The notes: a model not told the origin generated them from the letters alone. 64,000 bases of DNA from Strigops habroptila (GCF_004027225.2 NC_044277.2:87804283-87868282); one strand, 5' to 3'. Positions 37,290 to 48,762 are shown, numbered from the stretch's first letter. Program-made: numbers and translations.

Positions 37290-37515
37290 CCCTAAGTGAT
37301 AATGTGGCGGGGACAACATAATTTCCCTTTTGTTACTTGTTGACATCAATAGCTAAAAGGAACTGCAAAAAAAGATAATTAGTAAAGCAAATCTTTAAAT
37401 TCATTCTATTCAGCAGAAATTGAATTAATTTCATTGAGGGCTGCTAATAGCAATCACTTGACACGAGATCCTACCAAAACCCCATTATATTTTTGGAACA
37501 CATGATTTCAGAAAG

Positions 37516-37559
37516 GAAAGTAAGGAAAAAGTATTTCAAAAGTAAGGAAAAAGTATTTC
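37516..37559. repeat. Tandem duplication of a 22-mer
   Basis: Two adjacent copies (37516-37537 and 37538-37559) of an AAAGTAAGGAAAAAGTATTTC unit differ at one base. It is a simple local duplication in BLOC1S5 intron 4. Confidence 0.8.
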
Positions 37560-38540
37560 TCCTCAAATAGCACTGTAATGACAACTCCCATTCATAATTT
37601 TTAAAAAAGTTACCTACCTGACACTACTAACATTTGGAAAGTTTCAAGCCAAAAGGTCTGACTATACAAGCTTACAGAAACGATATAAATCCCGAACAGC
37701 TATTAGTATTCCTCCATTGCACACAAAAAAAACCCCAAACAAACCAAACCAAAACAAAAAAACGAAACAAAAAAGAGTGGAAACATACAGCTAATATTTT
37801 TAAAAATGACAGTTACCATTCTTATTGACTGTTCATTTTATAAGTTATAATATTTGATTAAAGTTTTACTTCTAACAGTAGCAGAACTGTAAAGATTAGT
37901 TTCCTGTTTAACCTCTCTACCAGTATCTACACTAGTGTTAGACACAAGCAAACTTTGTCAGGGTTCAGCACAGTACAAGTATTCAACTGCAACTGGACTG
38001 CCCATCTTCATCGATTACAAAAAGGAAAGAAAAACATGACTATCAGCTTACATAAATCAATAGTCAGCCTGTTTTGCGTGACGGCCACAGAAACGTCTTC
38101 AGTTTTTCTGAACTAAACGATTATAAATAACATTTTGCAAGTAAAAAGATAACATAGGAACAGAATCATGAAGGAGTAATGGGAAAACATGTAACTAATT
38201 TCTTGTATAATTTTCCAAATTTTAGATTCAGAGCACATGTATTTCAAATGCGCAAAGTGTAGCCAACTGAAAAGATTCCAATGATTCGCATGTTCCTATA
38301 ATATAGCCCTTCATTAAATAACCCATCCACAAGTGAAAAACACACTTCCTTTTCAACAAGCAATATATATAATATGGTCAATGTTCTCAGCTAACTAGGA
38401 AAGATTTACATTTCCATTCTGGTAGGTTAGTAGGTGTTTTTTGTTCCACAGAAAATAATTTTTTTTTATATTTAAGCTTTCCCTGTATGTGACAAATATT
38501 ATAGTCTAAGCTAGGAGGGAAAATAAAGCAAAGGAAATAC

Positions 38541-38560
38541 ATATATATATATATATATAT
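38541..38560. repeat. (AT)10 microsatellite
   Basis: Ten uninterrupted AT units in BLOC1S5 intron 4, about 250 bp from exon 4. Likely length-polymorphic. Confidence 0.9.
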
Positions 38561-38814
38561 AAAAATTGTTTCCATACATCAGGAGTTTGTAGGAAGAGCT
38601 AGTGATACATTAACTCTGCAGTTGAGAACATACATGCTCCTGCAGTATGTGTTTTATGAGTGCAGAAATCCCTCCAAAATAAGTTTTACTGCAAGTATAT
38701 AAAGTATAGAAAAATATGCTTTTAAGTTTTGCTATACTGAAGGGAGATACTGCTGAAGAAGCACAAGACTCTTACTTCGATCACATTATAAAAATCTATC
38801 CAACCATCCTTTAC

Positions 38815-38873
38815 CTTCCTCTCTTCATGCTCCTTCTCTTGGAGTTTATGGATCATATCATTGGCAGCTTGCA
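38815..38873 (-). CDS. BLOC1S5: BLOC1S5 coding exon 4
   Basis: This 59-nt exon encodes residues 103-122; its first codon is completed by the last base of exon 3. It reads LQAANDMIHKLQEKEHEERK, against human LQAANDSVCRLQQREQERKK, so LQAAND is conserved. The acceptor is TTTCAG and the donor GTAAAG. It ends on a codon boundary, so exon 5 begins in phase 0. Confidence 0.93.
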
Positions 38874-41800
38874 CTGAAATAACAAATTACAGTAGATCAG
38901 TCTGCTGTTCTAAATAAAAAATACTTGCCTGAAAGGGATTTAAAAGACATGATGCCATTACAGGTCAAAGATCATATTCCACTATGTCACTTAACTCCGC
39001 ACAAAAAAGATTTGTTGGTACTTGCAGAAAATGCTTTACACTGGTAACTGTATGTAGGCTTACCCGTGTTCAACCCTTGTGCATTCTAGAAGCCAAAAAG
39101 AGAAAGTCAGCTAGGTCTTCTTCTGCCCATATGCCTTAGTGTTGCTGACGAGCTAGAGTGCACTACTCAGCACCTCAGAAGACATAAAAAAACTCTCAAG
39201 TCAGTAAGTAGAAACAGGTGAGCAAGCTCCATGTTTTAGTTGGGTTTTGTTTCTTATTTTTTCCCATCAAATGCAAAAAGTGATTTAGTACAAATAATCT
39301 ACATGGAGAATATCTTTATCCTGGAGCCAGCCTCTTCTCTTGTGAGACTAAGCTTAGGAAAACTTCCCAACGGAAATAGGAACCGTGTTCCCAGGCATTT
39401 TTTTTTTCCTAACTTATTTAACACCTAATTAATGCAGAATCAAATAAACTAATTTCCACAAAGCAACCTTTTCCTACTTCTCCCACTAACACATCTAAGT
39501 ATCAAGAAATACTTTACTTATCACCATCTTAAAGCTGGTGACTCCTCACACCAGGAGGCAAGCTCCTGCCCCTGGTGGACTTCCAGTTCCAGAACAGGCT
39601 CACTGCCCTTCTAGCTGATGAGGAGCTGGAAGCACCAGGAACTGAGCCATTCACAACCATCAGAAGACAGCAGCAAGTGATAGCTGTAGCAGACTCCCCA
39701 CTGCAGAGGACAGAGGCTTCCCACCTGTCAATATGTTTTGGCATCGAGAAGTTTGCTGCTTGCTGGGAGCTCACAATCAAGATGTTGTAGACAGGCTACT
39801 GAGGCTCAGACTATCACCCCTGATGCTCTTCCTTGTAGATTACTGCAGAGGTGACCTTAGAAATACGAGAAATGACTACAGTGATATGGGGACAGTCAAG
39901 GCATTGGATCTGGGTAACATTCTCGTCAACCTTAATGGGGAGGGGGACTCAATGAATTTTTGGGGTTAATGGTTGCACAGTTGGTGTTGGCAGCAGGGTT
40001 TCAGTTTCTACATGCATGAGACTCATTCTGAGCATCTACAGCTACTTGGAATCTACCTGACTAAACAGGGCAAAAGTAGCTTTGCCAAGAGGCTGACCAA
40101 CCTTGTAGGGACAGCTTGACACTAGAAATGAGAGGTAAGGGAGTGATTCCTCAAAAAAACCCCCAAACCTACAACAAAAAGTAAAGCTGTGGATAGGGTA
40201 GGCAAATTGACGGTCTGGGATGATGGTAACAGAAGGGACAGATCCCTTTTCAAGGATCACTTCCTCCAAGTTCAAAAAAGACCCATCCCAACAAGCAGGA
40301 AATTAAGCAAAGGTAGCAGGAGGATGGATGCATGGATCCATCCTTGCATGGATGAGCGAGAAGCTCCTAACTGAATTCAGACTGAAAAAGCAAGTGTATA
40401 GGAGGTGGAAGCAGGGGCAGGTGACCCAGGAGTAGTATAAAGTTGTTGTACGATCTGCAGAGACAGGGTAGGAAAGTCAAAGCTGATCCAGAGTTGAATC
40501 TGGCAATGGGTGCAAAGGGCAACATAAAAGGATTCTACAAGTATGTAAACAGCAAAAGGAAAACTAGGGAAAATGCAGGGAATTGGGCATGGAATCTGCT
40601 GAATTGGTCAGGGGAGCTGGTGACAAGGAACATGGGAAAGTCCAAGGTACTCAAAGCGTTCTTTGCCTTAGTCTTTAAGATAAAGACCAGCCTTCATGAA
40701 TCCCAGGCCCCTGACACCAGAGGAGAAGTCTGGAGCAAAGAAGACTAACCCTCGGTGGAGGAGGACCAGGTTAGGGAGCACTTAAACAAACTGCAAATAT
40801 GTTAAGTCCATAGCGTCTGACAGGTTGTTTCCATGAATGCTGAGGGAGCTTGCTGATGTCACTGAGAGGCCACGCGCTCTCTCTGAAAGGTCACTGCATC
40901 TGGGAGAGGTTCCTGAAGACTTGACTTTTCAAGGAACTTGAATCATCAAGGGCAAGAAAGAAGATCAGAGAATATTGACCAGTCAGCCTCACCTCAATTT
41001 CAGGAAAGGTGATGGGAAAAAATCCTCCTGGAGGCATTTCCAAACACATGGGAAACAAGAAGGTAATTGGGAGTAGTCAGCATGGATTTAGAAATGGGAA
41101 ATCATCCTTAAATGACCTGATAGCATTCTATAATGCAGCACCTAGTTTGGTGGATGGGGGGAAAGCAGTTGATGTTGTTTACTTCAGCTTCAGTAAAGCT
41201 TTTGACTCTGTCTCCCATAACATCCTCACTGACAAGTTAACAAAGTACAGGTAAGATAAGTGGACAGTGAGGTAGACTGAGAACTAGCTGCTAGAGTCTG
41301 TGATCAGCAGCACAAAGTCAAATTGGAGGCAAGTCACTAGTTGTTTACCCCGGAGCTCTGTGTCCAACAGTTTAACATCTTCACCAGTGACCAAGATGCT
41401 GGAGCAGAGTGCACCCTTAGCAGACAAGAGAAAACCAGGAATGGCTGAAAGACTGTATAGTTGTGCTGCCATTCACAGTGACCTTAAGCAACTGGAGAAC
41501 TGGACTGAGAGGAATCTTATGAAGTTCAACACAGGGAAATAACGAGCTCTGTATCCAGGGAGGAATAATCCCAGGCAGCAATATACACTGAGGACCAGCA
41601 ACACAGGCCACATCTGTGGTAGTTTGTCCACTTCTAGGTTCCCCAGTAAACAAAAGAGATGGACTTACTGAAGCAAGTCCAGCACATGGCCACAAAGACG
41701 ATTAAGGCACCAGAGCACCTCTCGTATGAGGAGAGGCTGAGAGAGCTGGGACTGTTCAGCCTGGAGAAAAGGTGGCCTGGGGGGAACTCATCAATGTGAA

Positions 41801-43045
41801 TAAATATCTGATTAAAGGGAATGCAGATGAGGGAGCCAGACTCTTTGCTATAGTGCTCACTGCCAGGACAAGAGACACTGCGCCCAAACTGAGACACATG
41901 AGATTCCATCTATACAGAAGAAAACACTTTTTCTGAGGGTGGTCAAACACTGGCACAGATCACCCAGAGTGTCCATCTTGTAGATATATTCAAACCCCAA
42001 CTGGACACAGCCCTGGACAACTGGCTTTAGCTGCCTCTGCTTGAGCAGGAAGGTTGGACAAAGTGACCTCCAGAGGTCCCTTCCCACCTCAACCATTCTG
42101 TGATTTATTAATAATAATGTATTGCACAGCTGACCATTAGGAACTCAGGTAGTAGTATCAAAGGTTTACTCCACTCATGCCTTATTTGCACGACGAAATT
42201 TTAAGTTTCAAATATTTTCCTGCAATTATTTTGTGTGCATAGCATCGTCTACCATTTGTTATTCTGCATATGCCAGATGCCATATAAATAAATTATGTGA
42301 AATTGAATGCTTATACAACATGCTACACATAAAATATAACAAAACCCACACTGGCATGTTTCAACTGCATAAATTTGGCAGCTAAAGCTATACTCCCTTG
42401 AAATACCTTTTTCAGAAGCCATCCTGCTGAACGAGTAAGGAAAAAAAAAGCTACTGAAAAAATATTATGACAAATTTTAAACCTTCTTTTAAAATCTGAG
42501 CAATAAAAATTATATTAGATGATTATAACAACAAAACTAGGATTAACGTATGACAATTGTTACTACTATATTTGTGACTAAAGATTATAACAATAGCACA
42601 TTTTATAACTATAGAGCAGCAAGTTTTGTTTTAAATCGTGGGGACAGTATTATACTCTCCCACATTAAAAGTAAGAAACTTGAAGGTCACACCACAGCGC
42701 ACTTGCAACAAACCAGAAAACTGAAATTTTGTCCATAGCTTTAGCCAATATGGAACCCCATCCTGTTTCTAAGTGAGAAGCAAAAGATTGAGATGAAATA
42801 ACTTCTACTTCAATCAACAAAAACCTTTAATGTAACTTTAATAAGAGCTGTGTTGGCTCAACCAAGAGATCCAAAAAAGTCTCTGTGTTGTTTCCTTTTT
42901 TCCACAGAAATGACAATAAAGCATATAAATGGTAGAAAATTTATCCAAAGGTGGTAATTTTTCCACAAATCATATTTTGGATCCAAACTATTTAAATTGT
43001 TCTTCAAAATGATGCAACAAGGGAAAGAAGCAGCAATGTGCTTAC
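38874..43045 (-). other. BLOC1S5: BLOC1S5 intron 3
   Basis: About 4.2 kb, donor GTAAGC and acceptor TTTCAG. More than half is an antisense-oriented CR1 (39533-42107). The remainder is AT-rich without recognised elements. Confidence 0.88.
39533..42107 (+). mobile_element. CR1 LINE with ORF1 relic, endonuclease lost
   Basis: The element runs opposite to its host gene. Its 5' part (about 39575-40130) is a relic of the esterase-like CR1 ORF1: QNRLTALLADEELEAP at the start and LTKQGKSSFAKRLTNLV near the end match bird CR1 ORF1, but the expected GDS nucleophile motif reads ADS. After about 40180 it resumes in the linker after the endonuclease (VQKRPIPTSRKLSKGSRR), then RT with SQHGFRNGKSSLNDLIAFYN and FSKAFDSVSHNIL near 41200, then thumb and 3' tail to about 42107. 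The endonuclease domain is missing and the frame is broken many times, so the copy is inactive. It is not the subfamily of the 3682-5783 copy. Confidence 0.88.
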
Positions 43046-43175
43046 ATTTCTTGAATACTTCATTCAAATTGTCACGCATTGCCTGCTCACACTTAGGAAG
43101 AACGTGTTCATTCGTTTCAAAGATTGTGTTCTTCAGATTTTCAAGTACTCGTAGTTCTCGGAGGCCACGTTTTTC
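43046..43175 (-). CDS. BLOC1S5: BLOC1S5 coding exon 3
   Basis: This 130-nt exon encodes residues 60-102 plus one base of the next codon. It begins EKRGLRELRVLENLKNTI, very close to human EKRGLREMRVLENLKNMI, and contains NEHVLPKC against human NEHTLPKC. The acceptor is CTGGCAG and the donor GTAAGC. It is predicted to be helical, part of the elongated BLOC-1 rod. Confidence 0.95.
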
Positions 43176-45511
43176 CTGCCAGAAGAATTGAAAGAAAATG
43201 AGTGGCTAATAAGGAATTCCACTTTCCAAAATAAGTTGGCTTCCCAGTTGATAAACTAAAAGCTTATCTTAAAGACTATACCATTGTCTATTAAGGTGTT
43301 ACTCTACTTCTTTAGCACAATTGATAAGATTAATTTTGTGGGGAAAAAAAAAAGGAAAAAGATTAAAAAGAGAGTAATGCTCCATTCTTCAACTAAAATG
43401 CAAAAATATGTTGAACGACATTTCTGGCCCTTGTGAGATACTAATGAAAACGTTTGTGTGGAAAAATGCATTTTTTGGTATAGTTAATTTCCAGCATATC
43501 AAGAACAACAGGGAGAAGCAGAGCTTGAAAGCACCGCATTTTTATAACTCATTGTCACAGAGAAATAACATAGCAGTGATTCTCCTTGCATTATGTCTGA
43601 CCTTACAGATTTAGCAGGTGTCTGACCATACAGATTTACGAGGTTAAAATAATGTGAGTAAAATTATTTTTAATGAAGTAAAGCAATGAAGTCAAGACTA
43701 AGAAAATAACATAACACAGATGACTAAAGAGGCAGCCCTTCTTCTGGCTCGCTGCTGATCATAATTACAAGAAGAAGAAGCAGCTCTTGCTTTATTGTTT
43801 ACATAAAAAAACCCACTATTTTTCTGAAGCCACAACACTACTTCCACCCTGAATTTCACCTGCATTTTCACTTAAGACAATGGAAAGGATTCTAAAATCT
43901 GCTCCAGGTTATGAGTCGTACACAAGCATTCCTGTACTAAAAGTTGTGAATCATAAAGCAATTTTAGATAATCAAAACATACTGTATCACACAAAGTGAG
44001 CAACTGGATCACCACACCAGTTTTAAAATTCAGAAACACGGGCACAGACAAGTAAAACCACTTAATTAAACAGGCTCCAGACTTCTTGGATCCAAATCTA
44101 CATACTTTACACACTAGATGCTAATTATTGAAAGGAAAAGCATATCCTACTGCTACCAAAAAATATCTGATATCTCAAAGTTAGAAACAAGTATAATCTT
44201 TGGAAGAAATTCTAGGTTGCAAAAATAATCCTCTGCTTTGCCTCTCTCCCTCCCTCCCACGAAGTATACACCAGAAATAAAAGAAAAGATCTAAGAAGAT
44301 ATAAAATTTGTCTAAGAAATAGAACAAGACTTTGGGTGCAATGAGAAAAATGTTATCATAGAATCATAGAATGGTTTGGGTTGGAAGGGACCCTAACAAT
44401 CATCTAGTTCCAAGCCTACCGCCACAGGCAGGGACACCTTCCACTAGGCCAGGTGACTCAAAGCCCTGTCCAACCTGGCCTATATATTATAAGCATATGA
44501 GTTCTAATTTTGTAATTGAGTTAAAAATTTTTCTTCCTATGAAAAGCCATCTAAAGCTGCTTAGTGTATCGGAGAACTTATTTAGGGAAGGCAAAGAAAA
44601 CCGATCATTCCTTACGGCTCTCAAGCTCATGCACCACAGATCTGATGAGACTTTAGTTCACATACATATTTTGCCAGTATAGAGACAAATTAGACCTGCT
44701 TGAAATCCTAGCTACAATCTGGAGGGAAGGAAGACATTTTATTGTTACTTTTTTTTTTTCTTTTTTTAAATGAGCTCTGCATACTGAAAGTTTGAGGTAT
44801 AACTGTATTCTCAGGACTAATTTTAATCCACATTCTGTAAGAATGAAAATCTACTCAGAAACCACCTTTGGTTGACACAAGATTCTACTTTTCTACACTT
44901 TTGCTGCCATCTTGTGGAAACTGTATTACACTTTCCAAGCAAAGTTGCATAAAACACTTTTACACCTTCAGCACTTTAGCCTTATCTGCAGCTAATCAGA
45001 TTATATTGATTTGATTTTTAACAATTTTCTTACTTTGCATAAAGTGTTGCTCTTCTCTTCCAGTAATATGACTTTCTCATAGAACTAAAAAATTAAAGCA
45101 AAATTAAATTACAGCTGTGCTAGCTGAATCCAGCTGAGGCACAAACCAGTTTCTTAATGAGATGTAAACCTATACCAGCCAACAATATATTCCTTGAACC
45201 AACCAACCAACCATTACATCAAGTGTAATGCTAACATTACATTCTCCTACATCAGTATTCCTGCCAGACTTCTGCAACAAAAATATTTATGTCCCTTTTG
45301 AAACTTTTTAAATAAAAAGACCTCAATTACTGCTTTGTTTACTAAAGGTGCTGATATATACTATAAGAGTTTAAGTTACTTTGGGCAACAAATAGACATC
45401 AAGTCTTTCTGAAGAATTTACATACATATTATAATCTCTAAAAAGATATTAAACTGTTTTAAAGTCTCAGACTCTAAAGATTGCAGCACCAGATATGATA
45501 GAAACACTTAC
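43176..45511 (-). other. BLOC1S5: BLOC1S5 intron 2
   Basis: About 2.3 kb, donor GTAAGT and acceptor GGCAG. It contains one CR1 3' fragment (44355-44481) in the same orientation as the gene. The rest holds nothing recognised. Confidence 0.88.
44355..44481 (-). mobile_element. CR1 3'-end fragment
   Basis: A short 5'-truncated CR1: the plus strand opens ATCATAGAATCATAGAATGG, the reverse complement of the 8-bp CR1 tail repeat (ATTCTATG), followed by GGGTTGGAAGGGACC and by the antisense of the last codons of ORF2. Only the last 130 bp of the element are present. Confidence 0.92.
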
Positions 45512-45594
45512 TTCAAATTCTTTAACAAAGTAACGTATTTCTCCCTGAATTACTGGTCTGTGATCCAGTAGTCTTGAATAGATTTCCCCAACAT
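45512..45594 (-). CDS. BLOC1S5: BLOC1S5 coding exon 2
   Basis: This 83-nt exon encodes residues 32-59 (its first codon shares one base with exon 1). It reads DVGEIYSRLLDHRPVIQGE and ends VKEFE, nearly identical to human DLGEIHSRLLDHRPVIQGE...VKEFE. The acceptor is CTTCTAG and the donor GTAAGT. This is the most conserved segment of the protein and secures the gene identification. Confidence 0.96.
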
Positions 45595-47885
45595 CTAGAA
45601 GATAAATGAAAGTCAGATTTTTAGTTTTATTCTCACACTCCACTAGGCTACACAACACAAAGTAACACACCATACTCCAATGTAAAAAGGGCTACTGCTT
45701 ACCAAATACACGCAAAAATCAAGAGAGTACCAGAACATGATTTGTTGGCTAATCTATCTCTTCAGCAAACCAGCAACTTAGATAAAATGCAGTGAATTGC
45801 TATTCCTGGTGCCACAAACACCTTTCTGTGAAGGTGAACGTTCTCCTCTGTCTCTCAGCATGCTCGGTTTCAATTTTCCACAGTACAGCTTCCACATCTG
45901 ATTGTTAACAGTGGTGAAAGAGCAGAACCAAACGCTGCAGCTCAACAGAGACTCACAGCTTAAGATGTGGGAATTTTCTGCAGCAAGAGACAAGAGTAAA
46001 GCTCACCACAAGGGAAACCTGTTGGCGTTTTCTTGTATTCCAGGGCCAAATATTTGAAACTTATTCTAGAAGAACAGTATTTACGACATAAATATGCTTG
46101 GCTATCATACTGAAAAAAAAAGCCCATTAGATTTAAAAGCAAAAAGACTATTTCAAGAAATAGTGTAGTTCCAACAAGCACTTAAACTGGTACTTAGCTG
46201 GCACCGCTGTCTGAAGGAAGAGCCCTACTTTTCCTGTCCCAGCAGTTGAGTTACCATGTGGCACTCCCTCTCTACTGTATCCACACCTGCTTGTTTCACA
46301 CCCTGAATCCTGTCCCATTCAAAAGAAGTGCAATCATACCATTCCCAAATTAAAGTGTTTAGGTTTATGGACTGTGTTATATGACCTTTTTGTTCTTTTT
46401 AACCAAAGACTCAAACGGATAATTATAATAAGAACAAACTTTATTTTCTGCTGAGATTTTCTCTGAGTGGGAAAACACCCTTGTATTCGGAGATGTTGTG
46501 AGACAGAAAGGGACAAGGATGGCTTCTAGGTAGGAAATCTAAGGACAGAGGCATTTTCTTTGAGCTGTTACTGGCCACTTTGACAATGTACCATCTTTAC
46601 CCAAAGTACTCTTAAAAGGGTCAAAATAAGCCACATGGAAAGAACAATTATTTCATATCTGGGGAACGTGACTGCAGTAGATAAAGCATAGGCTGAAACA
46701 CTTCCAAATTCAAACACTCCTGTGTACAGATCAACTAGGCCAGAATGCATGTGCCTGGGCAAACAAGACAAAAGAACTTCCCAGGGAACTTAATGCCAGT
46801 GGCAATGATTCGGTGTCAGACTCCGCCTCGCAAAGTAGAGCCACACAGCTGTCTCGGATTTGGCTTTACTTCACAAAGTAAACTTTGCTTTTACTTTGGC
46901 AAACTAAAGCCAAACCCAAGAGACGAAGAAGCCGGTTAAGCCCCCAAGATGCCCAGCTTCAAATCTCAAACCATGTCACAGAGCCACAGAGGGTGGGAAA
47001 ACAGCCACTCCTTGGGGAAGAGTGGCTGGAAAGCTGCCTGGTGGAATAGGACCCAGGGGTGCTGACTGACAGCTGGCTGAACATGAGCCAGCTTGTGCCC
47101 AGGCAGCCAAGAAGGCCAACAGCATCCTGGCCTGTATCAGAAATAGTATGGCCAGCAGGGCCAGGGAAGTGACCATCCCCCTGTACACAGCACAGGTGAG
47201 GCTGCAACTCAAACACTGTATTTAGTTCTGGGCCCCTCACTACAAGAGAGACATTGAGGTGCTGGAGCAGGTCCAGAAAAGGGCAGTGAAGCTGGTGAAG
47301 GGTCTGGAGCACAAGTCTGATGAGGAACAGCTGAGGGAACTGGAGGTGTTTAGTCTGGAGAAGAAAAGGTTCAGGGGGGGCCTTACTGCTCCCTACAACT
47401 ACCTGAAAGGGAGCAAGGAGGTGGCTGGTCTCCCAAGTAACAAGTGATAGGACAAGAGGCAACGGCCTCAACCTGCACCAGGGGAGGTTTACATTGGATA
47501 ATAGGAAAAATTTCTTCACCAAAAGGGTTATCAGATGTTGGAACAGGCTGCCCAGGGCAGTGCTGGAATCACTGTCCCTGGAAGTGTTCAAAAACCGTGC
47601 AGAGGAGGCCCTCGGTGACATGGTTTAGTGGTGGTCTTGGCAGTCCTGGGGTAACAATTGGACCTGGTGATCTTCACGGTCTTTTCCAACCGAGCTGATT
47701 CTATAGCCGCCCCTCCGCCGCGCCTCTCCGCTCAAGAGGCCCCGCAGCCGGGCAGGGCGGCACGCCCCGCTAACGGCCCGCAGCCCCGCAACGGCCCAGG
47801 CGCGCTGACCCCCGCTGGCTGCGCTGTACACCGTGGGCTCGGCCACCACAGGGAGCCACCGAGCCGGGCCGGTCCCGCTCCTTAC
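45595..47885 (-). other. BLOC1S5: BLOC1S5 intron 1
   Basis: About 2.3 kb, donor GTAAGG and acceptor TTCTAG. Its promoter-proximal third is a CR1 on the opposite strand (46982-47704). The 181 bp between that CR1 and the donor belong to the CpG island. Confidence 0.88.
46982..47704 (+). mobile_element. CR1 LINE 3' part next to the BLOC1S5 promoter
   Basis: A 5'-truncated CR1 covering the C-terminal ORF2 thumb region and the 3' tail. Recognisable peptides are [25 protein letters not shown] and [13 protein letters not shown], followed by TTTTCCAACC and a single GATTCTATAG tail at 47696-47705. It is less diverged than the other CR1 copies here. The element runs opposite to BLOC1S5, and CpG-island sequence begins directly at its 3' end. 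The 220-codon minus-strand frame over it (46959-47621) is an antisense shadow, not a gene. Confidence 0.93.
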
Positions 47886-47979
47886 CTTTGATGATGGGCT
47901 GGATCGGGGACCCGGCCGCCAGCGCCTCCCGCTTCCTGTCGCGGGTCCGGCTGGGGGACACGGGGGTACCGCCGCTCAT
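47886..47979 (-). CDS. BLOC1S5: BLOC1S5 coding exon 1; BLOC-1 subunit 5 (Muted)
   Basis: BLOC1S5 is a small cytosolic subunit of the eight-protein BLOC-1 complex, which sorts cargo from endosomes to melanosomes, platelet dense granules and other lysosome-related organelles; loss in mouse causes the muted pigment phenotype. Exon 1 encodes residues 1-31, from ATG at 47977-47979 to KREALAAGSPIQPIIK, with donor GTAAGG. The start follows the human MSGG start and has G at -3. With exons at 45512-45594, 43046-43175, 38815-38873 and 32652-32831 it gives a 181-residue protein with all phases matching (human: 187). The N-terminus is diverged and six residues shorter; the remainder is highly conserved. 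No signal peptide or membrane segment is seen. The gene lies downstream of EEF1E1 on the same strand, the known vertebrate order. Confidence 0.95.
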
Positions 47980-48130
47980 GGCGCCCAGCGACCCAGCTCC
48001 GATGGCGCCCCACGGGCAGCCCGGCCCTGCCCCGCCCGCCCAGCTTCCGCCTCGACTCGCTGTGAGGTCATCGCCGCGCGCCGGCCGCCTCGGCAGCGGC
48101 CGTTACTGTGGTAACCGTGGCGGGCCGGTC

Positions 48131-48157
48131 GGCCTGGCCTGGCCTGGCCTGGCCCGG
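48131..48157. repeat. GGCCT tandem repeat
   Basis: Four GGCCT units followed by degenerate GGCCC units in the CpG island, about 150 bp upstream of the BLOC1S5 ATG. Possibly length-variable. Confidence 0.85.
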
Positions 48158-48386
48158 CCCTGCCGGGCCGGCTGCCGTCACCGGGAGACGGCGGGCACCG
48201 GCCTCCTCCGGATCCTCCCGCGGATCCGGAGTAGAAGGATTTCTACACGGAAGGAAGGTGCTGCCGCCGTGGAGAGAACTGTGCGGCCGGCCCGGCAGCG
48301 GTTGCCGCGTCTCAAGGAGTGCGTCAGGGACGTCTCCAGCGCAGAGCCCCGAGCTCGGCTTCCTCTGAGCACAGCGCCATGCGTTC

Positions 48387-48545
48387 CTGAAACCAAACCT
48401 GCCAAACAGCTAAACCAAACAACGAACCAAAACGCACAACATACCCCCCTCCCAAAAAAAACCACCAAACCAAACACCCCAAACCAAAACACCAAACCAA
48501 GAAACCAAGACAAAAAACCCCACCAAACCAAAACCCCAGCACCGA
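48387..48545. repeat. CA-rich, G-poor low-complexity tract
   Basis: About 160 bp on the plus strand consist almost wholly of A and C, with CCAAA and AACCAAAAC words repeated irregularly. It lies immediately upstream of the BLOC1S5 CpG island. The minus strand, the template-equivalent of the gene's direction, is correspondingly G- and T-rich. Confidence 0.85.
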
Positions 48546-48654
48546 TACGTGTTTGTTGTTGGGTTTTGTTTTAGCAGAAGAGGCTAAATCAGGATAAATC
48601 AGTTTGCTTCTGGGTGCAGTGAACATGAGTAACAACTGTTACATTTATAACAGT

Positions 48655-48726
48655 GTATAGAATACTTTCAAAGTATATAGAATATTTTCAAAGTATATCT
48701 AATACGTTAAAGTATATATTTTCAAA
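48655..48726. repeat. AT-rich minisatellite
   Basis: Four imperfect copies of a roughly 15-20-bp unit beginning GTATA and ending CAAA or TAAA, starting at 48655, 48673, 48693 and 48712. Degenerate copies may extend to about 48755. Confidence 0.7.
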
Positions 48727-48762
48727 TTACATAGAATATTTTAAAATTATATTGAAAATAGC

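Larger units (their letters stand above)
32832..38814 (-). other. BLOC1S5: BLOC1S5 intron 4
   Basis: About 6 kb with donor GTAAAG and acceptor CTCAG. It contains no recognised transposon. It holds a near-perfect hairpin at 37254-37289, a tandem 22-mer at 37516-37559, an A- and C-rich stretch near 37729-37775 and an AT microsatellite at 38541-38560. Confidence 0.85.
47705..48370 (-). promoter_or_regulatory. BLOC1S5: CpG island promoter and 5' UTR of BLOC1S5
   Basis: Dense CpG and high GC contrast sharply with both flanks. The island contains exon 1 and the presumed start region upstream of it. Visible motifs include a GC-box cluster (CCCCGCCCGCCC, about 48029-48040) and a CRE-like TGACCTCA on the minus strand (48063-48070), both 50-90 bp upstream of the ATG. 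There is no TATA box at a useful distance, which is usual for housekeeping CpG promoters. GGCCT repeats occupy about 48131-48157. Plus-strand open frames here are compositional. The transcription start is not resolved. Confidence 0.85.

Noticed and set aside
46959-47621. 220-codon open frame on the minus strand, the longest nearly uninterrupted frame in the window
   Set aside because: It lies antisense over the CR1 ORF2 3' region, whose plus-strand peptides and 3' tail are clearly recognisable. It has no family resemblance and is a composition shadow.
47888-48574. Long plus-strand frames (up to 228 codons) over the CpG island
   Set aside because: They are antisense to BLOC1S5 exon 1 and continue into the CA-rich tract, giving low-complexity Pro/Arg and Lys/Thr/Pro peptides. 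Stop codons are rare there because of composition.
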